A DNA stretch of 64,000 bases, taken from positions 11,344,725-11,408,724 of the forward strand of contig JACMZG010000008.1 of the NCBI GenBank assembly GCA_018340805.1, read 5' to 3'. The notes beneath the pieces are model-generated. The model had not been told where the DNA came from. It did no database searches and worked only from the letters and a program-made list of their open reading frames with translations. This DNA is from Microvelia longipes. Taxonomy: Eukaryota > Arthropoda > Insecta > Hemiptera > Veliidae. Positions within the stretch are counted from its first letter, which is position 1; every line of letters starts with the position of its first letter. Positions 56,001 to 64,000 of the stretch are shown here, piece after piece. Both the position numbers and the translations under genes were made by a program.

Positions 56001-59000
56001 TGTATCTAATTAAGCAATGAAGGAAGCTTTTGAATTTGAAAAAAAAGGTGGTGAGGATGAGTTAAGTGAATACGATTAGGTGAGTACCTGATTTTGTTGT
56101 TACATAATGACTTATTGATTATTTTTCTGTTGTCAGGAGCTGAGCGAGTTTAATTTTCCCTTATCTTTAAAGCAGAGACTGTCTCCCCTATCCAGCACAC
56201 ATGAGAATGATGTTAAAATAGTAGTTTGGTTATTACAGCATAGGTTACTGATACAGTTACACATGTATGCGTACTTCGTACCCACAAGCAAGGGACTTTA
56301 CCTGCCTGTAAGTAAACCAATCATCTGGTCTTTTTTGGTTCACTCCTCACTCAATGGTTTTGTGTTGAGGCCTGTTTTAAGGTTGTATTGCTCAGTTTTA
56401 TCGTATGGATAAAGAGAAAGTATTATGTTTGAAAAGATCCAAAACTGAGTTTTCTCAAAGTTGTATGCCTGTATTTGAGTGTTTGTTATCATCATAGCTC
56501 CCAGTGTATTTATGCTAGAGAGTTGAAACTTTGTTCAAAAATATATATATACATGTAGTTGTGCTATTCGGAAAATAATAATTGTATGACATCATTAACT
56601 AGCAAAAATGACAACAAATCATAAAATGCGGAAAAATAATCCAATCCGATTGAAATTTGACATGTAGCCATGTCTAAGACTAACATATGTGCTAAGTTTC
56701 ATCTCATTATCAGCATTAGTTGAATTTTTATCGAATGTTTTGTATACGTTTTTTAAAATATTGTAAAAAATCGTAAAATCCAATTGACTCGAAATTTAGT
56801 TTGAGTATATACCTGTATGTAATAATTAAGTACACCAAGTTTCGTTTTAATATGACTAATATATCCATGATTTTTGGTGGATCATAAAAGTTAAGCAACA
56901 TCAAGCGTGGCCAGTGCCTGGATGGGTGACATTGTGAATGAAACGGATGCACTTACTATCTGAGTCCGAAGATGTTATGAAATGTATATTCTGAGGACAA
57001 GCGAAGTGAGTCTGAAGCTGGAAGGATGGGCTTAGCGAATCTGATGTAATGAGGAAAGTTTCGAGGTACCCTGTACCCGATTTTTTCATGATGTCATTAA
57101 CCCGCAATAATGACTCAGCAAAAGAGATTTGGTACCCATGTAGCTGTGTATAATACTAACATATTTTGCATTAGTTCAATTTTTATCAAATGACTTGTGT
57201 AGGTTTTTTAAAAAATCGGGAAATAATCCAATTGAGCTGAAATTCAGTACAAGTGTATCTCTTTACATAATAAATTAGTACACTAATAAGACTATGTGTC
57301 TTGTTACAAGCCTGCTCAAACCTCTATCTTAATTTTGTTTAACTAAGAATTCTAGCTTTTATTCTCTGCTCAACGGCACTGATGATGACCTCTTGTTAGG
57401 TCGAAAGCGCTCTGCTTTATTGTAAATAAATATCTTAAACTGTGGAGAGACTTTATACTCTTTTGTTCTTTAGTACACTATGTTTTGTTTTAATATGACA
57501 AGTTTATCCGTGATTTGTGTGGGATGATAAAAGTTAAGCAGCATCGAGCATGGCCATTGCCAGGATGGGTGACTCCTGGAAATAAAACGAATGCATTTAC
57601 TATCTGAGAAAGAGCATATCGAGTCCGAAGACATGTTGCTGTATAAATTTGGTGAATTGCATATTCTGAGGACGAGCGAAACGAGTCTAAAGGATGAGTG
57701 TAGTTAATCTGTTGTGATGCAGAATTTTTTAAATTGGTCTTAAATTTTCTAGCTTATGATCTAATTTTGTTATTATTTCTGAATATTAACTTATTGACCT
57801 TGTGGCGTTTCATTTGTCATTTTCATTACACAAATTTACTCCCCTAAGTATAATAATAATAATTTTTTTATTTCCACCAAAAAAAAGTTTTACAATATGA
57901 TTAGTATACATTATGTCTTAAAATGAAAGGATTATATTTTTGTTAAATTTGGCAAGTATGGTCACAAGTTTCATCAGCATTGTACTAAATGTTTCATCTT
58001 GATGAAAGCATCTAGCATTGATAGATATTTTTTAATGAAGACTAAAAAGGGAGTCTTGAAGCATGATATAAAAAATTGGATGACACTAGACTTATCAGCA
58101 TTATGTGTTCAAAATTTTAAGTGAGACAAATAGTGATAACCTTAACTTTAGACAACCTAACAACGATCACAAGCTTGGCTCCCTGATACGACTTAGAAAT
58201 ATGTGAATGAATCATCTGAAGTTAATTAATACGTTTACATTAGAATTTGTTTTTATTTATTTAGGATAGCCCAGATGAGGAATTCGACCTGGGAGATTTA
58301 GAGAAAATAATTTGCTCAAACATGTGCAAATCAGACGATAAGAAAGACACCATACAGAGCAGTGGTAGTTTCAGCCATATAGAGAGAAATCTCAGTAAAA
58401 CATGTTTGGAAGAGATGGATAAAGATAAAGCCTCTCCTCTGAGCTGGACCGATAACTCACCGAGGACTCCAGGGGTGACTCAGCGCAAACCACTACCTCC
58501 CTCTAGTCAAAAAGATTTTCAACTACTTAGAACACTTGTTAAAAAAGGTAAACTTTCATTTGGCTTTTTAAACTCAAAAATAATAGTCCATGAGCCGGAC
58601 CTAAAAAAAATGTGACTCATTTTGTACTACTTCAAACCAAAGAAAAAACATAGTCTGCCTATCCAGAGTGGAGCCCTTCATACGATTGTGCATGCTCAAA
58701 ATTTTAGAAAATGCACAAATTTCTGTTTTTCTTGGAATAAGTAGTTCTTAGTAGGTCGTGTGCTAAACATAAAGGTAACAGTTTTTAAAGCTGATACAAT
58801 TTCCAATAAAACGAGTGTTTATTAATCAAAATCAGATAACTCCAACTAAAGTTATGACTTTTAAAAACACCAAAAAAAACAGTTAATTTAGGCAGTCAGC
58901 AAATTTTGAAAAAAATTACTTTTTGTGCATTTTTTGGCCATTTAACAAATGTCATAACTGTAGTTGTAGTTATCTGATTTTGATGAAAAAACATTAGTAT

Positions 59001-60014
59001 GATAGGACATTTTATCAGCTTTAAAAAATGTTCTCTTCATGTTTTGTACACGACCCACAGGGAACCACTATACCACTTATTGCAAGAAAACTGGTATCTG
59101 TGCGATTTTTTAATATTTTGAGCGATACATTCATATGTAGGGCTTCGCTCTGGATAGGCAGACTATTCTTTTTCTTCATAATGTTATGTATATTTTCAGA
59201 AAAATTTGGTTAGAAGTAGTGCAAAATGAGGAAAATTTTTTCAGACTGGCTCTAGGACTTTGAGTTTAGAATATGTCTAAGGCATCTGAAATAAATCAGT
59301 TGTGCTCTGCATTTAAATCATTTCCCTTTTTTTAGAATTATTCACTATTACTAGAGGTAAGTTATGTGTTTCAAATTTAAATTGAGTCAAGGGTGTTTAG
59401 CCATGTTTCGGGCTGTGCTTTCGACTGGAAGCTGGACAACCATAATCTTGAAAGAGCTGTGTCAATCTTTAAGTGTGACATAGTCGTTCTTGAAGCATAT
59501 ATCGTTCAATAATTTATAGCTGGTTAGTTGTAGTAGTATCTTCTCATAAGTGAATTCTAGCAAAGCTATAAGCAAACTGGGACTGTTTACAAAAACTATT
59601 GGTATGTGTCAAAATATTTAGAACATTTCCTACCCTATCTTGCCATCTTAAGCTAAGGAAAATTTATTAATGACCTTGGTAATTAATCACTCTAATAATT
59701 ACACACAAAAATATATTGGTCATGATTTTAAAGTATTATTGAAAATTTACTGAAATGGTAATCTTGAAATTAGAAAATACTAAAATTCTACTTTTACAAC
59801 TGTATTTTTTATAGCTAGTTATAAATTTCTCTTGCAACTTTGTGTAGGTTACCTCGACGGAAGTCATCATTTAGAAGAAATAATGTATCAAGAAAATTTG
59901 AAAAGATCAGAATTACTACAACTGCTAGACAAATTTAGGGATGTTCTAGTTACATGTGAGACCGAGGACCCTACCGTCTCCATCTTTTATCCTCACTATT
60001 ATAGTAATAGTTGA
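46723..60014 (+). CDS. NPRL3: NPRL3, GATOR1 complex subunit (complete, 8 exons)
   Basis: Complete gene for a 569-residue NPRL3. With NPRL2 and DEPDC5 it forms GATOR1, which inactivates Rag GTPases at the lysosome and so restrains TORC1 when amino acids are low. Exons: 46723-47055, 48086-48270, 49513-49743, 51867-52041, 53349-53513, 56137-56307, 58265-58547, 59848-60014; all GT/AG and in frame. The start [20 protein letters not shown] is the family N-terminus of the longin-like domain; [36 protein letters not shown] and [19 protein letters not shown] are family blocks, and [18 protein letters not shown] belongs to the winged-helix region. Length equals the usual NPRL3 length. AATAAA signals follow at 60381 and 60421. 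Confidence 0.93.
47405..47545 (-). repeat. Single Penelope-type arm with hammerhead-like motif
   Basis: Minus strand 47515-47478 reads CTGAAGATGCCTCCC, a short loop, then GGAAGCGAAACGTCGG. Same sequence as each arm at 11166-11441, but unpaired here. In NPRL3 intron 1. Confidence 0.6.
47600..47890 (+). mobile_element. Relative of the 30817-31209 MITE
   Basis: Shares CAAATTTTCTTTGATATT, CTTGTCAATCAATCCAAT and CCTGAGCAATAGTG, then GATGCTACTGCTCAGTAAG in the same order. Confidence 0.55.
48086..48270 (+). CDS. NPRL3: NPRL3 exon 2
   Basis: Residues 112-173: [20 protein letters not shown], later KMCGYF-like [12 protein letters not shown]. Acceptor TTTCAG, donor AG|GTACAT. Confidence 0.93.
48470..48690 (+). 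repeat. Dispersed repeat shared with 37600-37810
   Basis: GAGGCCTCTTTGTACTC, AAGACTTGATTTGTG and TTTCATTAAAATTGTATC, then GAGTGTTTACAAGA. Lies in NPRL3 intron 2. Confidence 0.6.
49513..49743 (+). CDS. NPRL3: NPRL3 exon 3
   Basis: Residues 173-250: [18 protein letters not shown] and [15 protein letters not shown]. Donor CA|GTAAGT, phase 2. Confidence 0.92.
50765..51560 (+). pseudogene. Jockey/R1-type LINE reverse transcriptase remnant
   Basis: Plus-strand pieces [61 protein letters not shown] and [15 protein letters not shown] (YADD catalytic loop), then [12 protein letters not shown]. Stops and a deletion between motifs; not functional. In NPRL3 intron 3. Confidence 0.8.
51552..51726. repeat. 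50-bp tandem repeat, about 3.5 near-identical units
   Basis: Units beginning ACTTGTATAAGTGTG start at 51554, 51604, 51654 and 51704 and are identical until the last. Abuts the 3' side of the LINE remnant. Confidence 0.95.
51867..52041 (+). CDS. NPRL3: NPRL3 exon 4
   Basis: Residues 250-308: [20 protein letters not shown] and [20 protein letters not shown]. Acceptor TTTTTTCAG, donor GTAATT. Confidence 0.93.
53349..53513 (+). CDS. NPRL3: NPRL3 exon 5
   Basis: Residues 309-363: [20 protein letters not shown] and [11 protein letters not shown]. Acceptor TTTGTAG, donor GTACTA. Confidence 0.93.
53600..54060 (+). mobile_element. Probable LINE 3' UTR fragment
   Basis: T-rich tract with AAACTTGTGGGATTG, as at 32310. 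No coding sequence; tentative. Confidence 0.3.
54310..54770 (-). mobile_element. 5'-truncated LINE, C-terminal end
   Basis: The minus strand near 54560-54430 reads [20 protein letters not shown], then [17 protein letters not shown] and a stop: typical CR1/Jockey ORF2 C-terminal text. In NPRL3 intron 5. Confidence 0.7.
54641..54769. repeat. Direct repeat of about 128 bp, copy 1
   Basis: GACTATGGTCTGGTGGGGG to GTTTGGATTTTAGATATAAT is repeated almost identically at 55331-55459. Confidence 0.9.
54772..55000 (-). mobile_element. Probable LINE 3' end fragment
   Basis: AAATAAACCATTTATTTGCAC at its left edge reads as a 3' tail on the minus strand. It lies between the two 128-bp direct repeats. No coding part. 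Confidence 0.3.
55331..55459. repeat. Direct repeat of about 128 bp, copy 2
   Basis: Second copy of 54641-54769, differing by a few bases. Confidence 0.9.
55658..55952 (-). mobile_element. 295-bp element with 22-bp inverted ends carrying a hammerhead core
   Basis: ACACAATATAATTGTGCGAG at the left faces its complement at the right. The 295-bp interior is less AT-rich than its surroundings and contains the ribozyme-like core at 55787-55810 (minus). In NPRL3 intron 5, antisense to the gene. Confidence 0.65.
55759..55825 (-). ncRNA. Hammerhead-ribozyme candidate
   Basis: On the minus strand, CTGATGA is followed by a 4-bp stem GTTA/TAAC closing a GAGG loop and then GAAAC: every invariant core position of the hammerhead. 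GGCTC lies before the core (55825-55821), and a GTC triplet (55766-55764) followed directly by GAGCC (55763-55759) lies after it. That is the strand order of a type I hammerhead with cleavage after GUC. Helix III would have only ACA/UGU next to the core, and helix I an asymmetric bulge, so activity is uncertain. Confidence 0.5.
56137..56307 (+). CDS. NPRL3: NPRL3 exon 6
   Basis: Residues 364-420: [20 protein letters not shown] and [20 protein letters not shown]. Donor GTAAGT. Confidence 0.93.
56540..57070 (+). repeat. 5S rRNA-derived dispersed repeat, copy 3
   Basis: Core 56879-56930: GGATCATAAAAGTTAAGCAAC, then GTGGCCAGTGCCTGGATGGG and TGAC. Followed by the shared tail CTGAGGACAAGCGAAGTGAGTC. 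In NPRL3 intron 6. Confidence 0.75.
57090..57730 (+). repeat. 5S rRNA-derived dispersed repeat, copy 4, interrupted
   Basis: Same family as copy 3. Core 57521-57576: GGGATGATAAAAGTTAAGCAG, then CCAGGATGGGTGAC. Tail GAGGACGAGCGAAACGAGTC. Split by the insertion at 57286-57480. Confidence 0.75.
57286..57480 (+). mobile_element. Small Penelope-type insertion with 11-bp target duplication
   Basis: 184 bp inserted between two copies of TTAGTACACTA (57275-57285, 57470-57480). Carries CTGATGA-T, a perfect 5-bp stem GACCT/AGGTC with a 6-nt loop, then GAAAG at 57379-57409: a hammerhead-like motif with one extra base in the core. No coding capacity. Confidence 0.75.
57731..58264. other. NPRL3 intron 6, nothing recognised
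   Basis: AT-rich intron sequence; no feature recognised. Confidence 0.45.
58265..58547 (+). CDS. NPRL3: NPRL3 exon 7
   Basis: Residues 421-515, including a Ser/Asp-rich, poorly conserved loop. Ends [11 protein letters not shown] plus one base, donor GTAAAC. Confidence 0.9.
58548..59847. other. NPRL3 intron 7
   Basis: Part of it (58700-59160) shows loose inverted similarity around AAAATCAGATAACT and AGTTATCTGATTTT, perhaps another decayed fold-back element. No gene recognised. Confidence 0.4.
59848..60014 (+). CDS. NPRL3: NPRL3 exon 8
   Basis: Residues 515-569 and [23 protein letters not shown], a C-terminal family hallmark, then [17 protein letters not shown]. Confidence 0.92.
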
Positions 60015-60199
60015 TACTCAACTTAGTTTAAATGCTGATAAACCAATCTGATCAGTCAAAAGAATACAACAAACATACATCCAATGTAGCTTATGAAGAA
60101 ATTCAAAACGGCCGTTGATTAATTAATTTTTACTTGTCCCTACTTATACTGCATGTATATGGGAAAAGTGTTGGGTTGTACTAAAAATTACAGTTTTGT

Positions 60200-60310
60200 A
60201 ATTACAAGTTTTGGTCTCTACACTAGTGTTGGGCCATCAAGCATGGTTAGTACCTGGGTGCCGCTGGGATAAAACTTTTTTTTAGAGTCTGAAGACAAGT
60301 AAAGCAAGTC
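60200..60310 (+). repeat. 5S rRNA-derived dispersed repeat, copy 5 (short)
   Basis: GGGCCATCAAGCATGGTTAG, then TACCTGGGTG and a tail AGTCTGAAGACAAGTAAAGC. Only the 3' half of the 5S match remains. Lies in the NPRL3 3' UTR or flank. Confidence 0.5.
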
Positions 60311-60539
60311 TAAAAATATAATAAAATATAAATTAAGCTAAGATAAAATATTTTTATTAAATATCTGTGATTCTATTTTAAATAAATTTTTATTGTTGTT
60401 TTTAATAATTGTTTACTCTAAATAAAGGATGGTTAAAAACATCTAAGCTGTTCTTTTTTACTCATTTTTTTATTTTGATAAGGTGTGAATAAACAAAAAT
60501 GTGGAATCACTAAGATATTCATAAGAAAAATTATAAGGA

Positions 60540-61340
60540 GGAGTGAGGTATTGGTAATGCATTCATGAAGGATTGAGTATAATGCAGTCATTGAGGTATT
60601 GGTAATGCATTCATGAAAGAGGATTGAGGTATTGGTATATTTGGGTATTGGTAATGCATTCATGAGAGATTGAGGTATTGTAATGCATTCATGAAGTAGG
60701 TATTGGTAATGCATTCATGAAGAGGATTGAGGTATTGAATAATGCAGTCATGAGGTATGAATGGTAAGAGGATTGAGGTATTGGTAATACATTCATGAAG
60801 AGGGTGAGGTATTGGTAATACATTTATGAAGAGGATTGAGGTAAACATTTGGAGGGAATTTGGTAATACATTCATGAGAGGAGTGAGGGTATTGGTAATA
60901 CATTTATGAAGAGGATTGAGGTATTGGTAATACATTCATGAAGAGGAGTGAGGTATTGGTAATGCATTTATGAAGAGGATTGAGGTATTGGTAATACATT
61001 CATGAAGAGGAGTGAGGTATTAGGTAATACATTTATGAAGAGGATTGAGGTATTGGTAATACATTCATGAAGAGGAGTGAGGTATTGGTAATACATTTAT
61101 GAAGAGGATTGAGGTATTGGTAATACATTCATGAAGAGGAGTGAGGTTATTGGTAATACATTTTATGAGAGGATTGAGGTATTGTATACATGAGGAGTGA
61201 GGTATTGGTAATACATTCATTCATGAAGAGGAGTGAGGTATTGGTAATACATTTATGAAGAGGAGAGAGGTATTGGTAATGCATTTATGAAGAGCAGTGA
61301 GATATTGGTAATACATTCATGAAGAGCAGTGAGGTATTGA
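60540..61340. repeat. 32-bp minisatellite, about 25 units
   Basis: Units of GAGGTATTGGTAATACATTC then ATGAAGAGGATT. Minus-strand ORFs through it are repeat translations. Confidence 0.95.
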
Positions 61341-61469
61341 TAATGTTGGTTAAACTAGTAATGCGTTGCATCAAGAACTCACGTCAAAAGAATACATAAA
61401 AAAAATTATTTATTTAAGCCAGCGAAGATAGTCTATCAACATTCGGACGCTATACTATTTAAAAGTATA

Positions 61470-62240
61470 AAAGGTTTGCTTCGCTTGCTAGTTAAGGTAT
61501 CTTTAACATTTTACATAGTATAAAAGGCTCGCTTCGCTCGCTAGATTGCTTATATTTATAATAATACAAAGTTAAAATAAAGGCTCGCTTCGCTCGCTGG
61601 ATTTCTATATTTACAATAATACATAGTAAAAAAGGCTCGCTTCGCTCGCTAGAATGCTTATATTTGTATAATACATAGAAAAAAAGCTCGCTTCGCTCGC
61701 TAGATTGCGTATATTTTAATAATAATAATAGTAAAAAGACTCGCTTCGCTCGCTAGATTACTTATATTTATAATAATACATAGTAAATAAGGCTCGCTTC
61801 GCTCGCTAGATTGCGTAGATTTATATTAATGCATTGCAAAAAAGGCTCGCTTCGCTCGCTAGAGTGTACATGTTTATAACAATGCATAGTAAAATAGGGC
61901 TCGCTTCGCTCGCTAGATTGCTATATTTATAATAATACAAAGTAAAAAAGGCTCGCTTCGCTCGCTAGAATGCTTATATTTACAATAATACATGTAAAAA
62001 AGGCTCGCTTCGCTCGCTAGATTGCGTAAATTTATATTAATGCATAGTAAAAAAAGGCTCGCTTCGCTCGCTAGATTGCTATTTATAGTAATATAGTAAA
62101 AAAGGCTCGCTTCGCTCGCTAGATTGCGATATTTACAATAATACATAGTAAAAAAAAGAGCTCGCTTTGCTCGCTAGAAATGCTTATATTTAAATAATGC
62201 ATAGTAAAAAGGCTCGCTTCGCTCGCTAGGTTGCGTAGAT
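61470..62240. repeat. About 52-bp minisatellite with invariant GC-rich core
   Basis: About 15 units. Each has the nearly invariant core GGCTCGCTTCGCTCGCTAG separated by AT-rich, length-variable spacers (TTATATTTATAATAATACATAG type). The complement of the core contains GCGAAGC. Confidence 0.95.
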
Positions 62241-62249
62241 TTATCATAA

Positions 62250-63010
62250 ACAACGATATATTACTCGATTATTCCTTTAAATTAAAATTTTTTGAGTTCA
62301 TTATTTTAACTGCCATTTTTAAATTATTCAACGAATTTGAAATGTCGACCATGAAATATATATTTTCTTTTTCTACTCTTTATGAGCTTTAAAACGATAT
62401 ACAACACGATTTCATCGCTCAAAATTGTTTTATCCGGTCCGCCATATTGGCCGCCATTATGGAAATATTTTTCGTAATATTACCAAAAACTGTACAGCCT
62501 TGACATATAGTTAATTTTATTTGTATAAAAGTACCTAAAGTATATTACAATCGATCTTGTAAATTCTTAAAAATTAGTAAAAACTAATTATTATATTAAA
62601 TTATGGCCACCATGTTGAATTTTTCGGAATTTAGTATATAACATTTTTTGTTCTACTAATCAAGAGCTTTACAACGATATATTACTCGAGTTATTCCTTT
62701 AATTTTAAATTTTTTGAGTTCATTATTTTAGCCGCCATTTTTAAATTATTCAACAAATTTTAAATGTTGACCATGAAACATAAATTTTCTTTTTCTACTC
62801 TTTTAAGAGCTTTAAAACGATATACAACACGATTTTTTCGCTCAAAATTTTTTTTTATCCGGTCCGCCATATTGGCTGCCATTTTGAAAATTTTTTCGGA
62901 ATATTACCAAAAACTATACAGCTCTGACACATAATTAGTTTTACCCGTATACAAAATTTTATCAAAATCGGTAAATTTTTACGGCAGTTATCGCGACACG
63001 TACAAACAAA
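62250..63010. repeat. Tandem duplication of about 420 bp
   Basis: ACGATATATTACTCGA, CCATTTTTAAATTATTCAAC and CCGGTCCGCCATATTGG occur in the same order starting at 62253 and 62673. Confidence 0.85.
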
Positions 63011-63479
63011 CATACGCGCCGTCCCAATCTTCTGAAATGTAAGAACTCACTTACGTTCGTTCAAAAAAGGATAAATGTTGCAAAATGTATATTACATGTT
63101 TACAAACTGTAAACTAACATTCCCTTTATTTATGACGTGGTTGATGTCTTGTAGCTCCAACTTATAATTAAAAGGCATTATATAAGTGCTTTGCATGATC
63201 CTAACCTTGTGCAATACAAATGGTGGATATATAATATTGAATTTAATTAATTATGTTGTAAAAAATTTATCTGTAGATAAAAATGAACACTTTATTTACA
63301 AATAAATCCAAAAATTACTAATTTTTAAAAATTTTTGAAGGGATATAATTTAGTGACACGAGCTAGAATTTTTGTAAATCTCATCAAATCTTTTTTTCTA
63401 TTTTCTACTGTAGGTTTGTAGGAAAAGTGTTTGTACAAAGAAACTCTGAAATTAATATTTCATCTGAATTATTGGATTC

Positions 63480-63995
63480 GCTACGCTCATCCTCCCTACT
63501 TCAGACTCGCTTCACTCATTATCGCCCTACTTCAGACTTGCTTCACTCATTATCGCCCTACTTCAGACTCGCTTCACTCATTATCGCCCTACTTCAGACT
63601 CGCTTCACTCATTATCGCCCTACTTCTGACTGGCTTCACTCATCCTCAGAATATACAATTCGCCAAATTTATACTGGAACACGTCTTCAGTCTCGTTTCG
63701 TTTGTCCTCAAATTTTAATTACATTAGTTTTATTCCTAACAGTCACACATCCTACTTAACTTTTATAATCTAACAAAAATCATAGATATACTTACGGTAT
63801 TGAAACAGAGCTTAGTATACTTATTTCATACTTCTACACTATTACAGCTCAAATGTATTATTTTCTGATTGCAATTTTTTAAAAAACATACAAGTCGTTT
63901 GATAAAAATTAAACCACAGCTGATAATGAGATGAAACTTGGTACACATGTTGGTCTCATATATGACTAAATGTCAAATTGATAAAAAAAATTTTC
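63480..63995 (-). repeat. 5S-repeat family copy 6 with an internal 31-bp expansion
   Basis: Minus-oriented member of the family: its tail region (63650-63720), a degenerate 5S part (63776-63736, AAAAGTTAAGTAGG) and upstream arm (63880-63995) match copies 3 and 4. At 63495-63640 a 31-bp piece containing CTTCAGACTCGCTTCACTC is repeated about five times. Confidence 0.65.
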
Positions 63996-64000
63996 GTGGT

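Noticed and set aside
56879..56930. Genuine 5S rRNA gene
   Set aside because: Only the inner half matches, with several changes; the 5' and 3' ends needed for helix I are missing, and the flanks are shared with other repeat copies.
60433..62146. ORFs in the 32-bp and 52-bp arrays, and a possible CRISPR-like pattern of conserved core plus variable spacers
   Set aside because: Spacers are drifted versions of one another, not unique; the context is an animal genome and the arrays are minisatellites.

Overview
This window is AT-rich nuclear DNA from an animal, most likely an insect. The three recognisable conserved genes have many short exons with GT/AG introns, and the introns are packed with non-LTR retrotransposons, MITE-like inverted repeats and minisatellites. 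A hemipteran is my best guess from the repeat style, but that part is weak. There is no prokaryotic gene organisation, operon or CRISPR array.

Layout. (1) 1-27335, minus strand: most of a RECQ5-type RecQ helicase gene. Ten exons encode about 570 residues: the helicase core, the RecQ zinc-binding segment and the start of the RECQ5-specific tail. The remaining 3' exons lie left of the window. Its introns hold two halves of a Harbinger-like element with minisatellite ends, a 43-bp minisatellite, a 2.25-kb fold-back mariner-like element, a hAT element with a perfect 8-bp target duplication, and a 4.45-kb 5'-truncated LINE sitting in a 163-bp tandem repeat. (2) 32731-41833, plus strand: ECHDC3-like mitochondrial enoyl-CoA hydratase-domain gene. 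Six exons are joined in frame to the stop codon; the first, targeting-peptide exon was not found. A decayed copy of its second visible exon lies upstream. (3) 44472-45818, minus strand: an intronless 448-residue NOL8-like nucleolar protein without an RRM. (4) 46723-60014, plus strand: a complete eight-exon NPRL3 gene (569 residues, GATOR1 complex), head to head with the NOL8-like gene. (5) 60540-64000: minisatellites and a tandem duplication downstream of NPRL3.

The genes are not an evident pathway: RECQ5 acts in recombination and transcription-associated genome stability, ECHDC3 in mitochondrial acyl-CoA metabolism, the NOL8-like protein in ribosome biogenesis and NPRL3 in amino-acid control of TORC1. 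The most unusual content is RNA-like sequence in the repeats. There is a canonical hammerhead-ribozyme core on the minus strand at 55787-55810 in an NPRL3 intron. Several hammerhead-like motifs of the Penelope-element type also occur, one inside a 184-bp insertion with an 11-bp target duplication. In addition, a dispersed repeat contains the internal-promoter half of 5S rRNA in at least five copies, and there is a tRNA-derived SINE.

All splice sites were read by eye and checked for reading-frame continuity. No similarity search was run, so family assignments rest on motif recognition.
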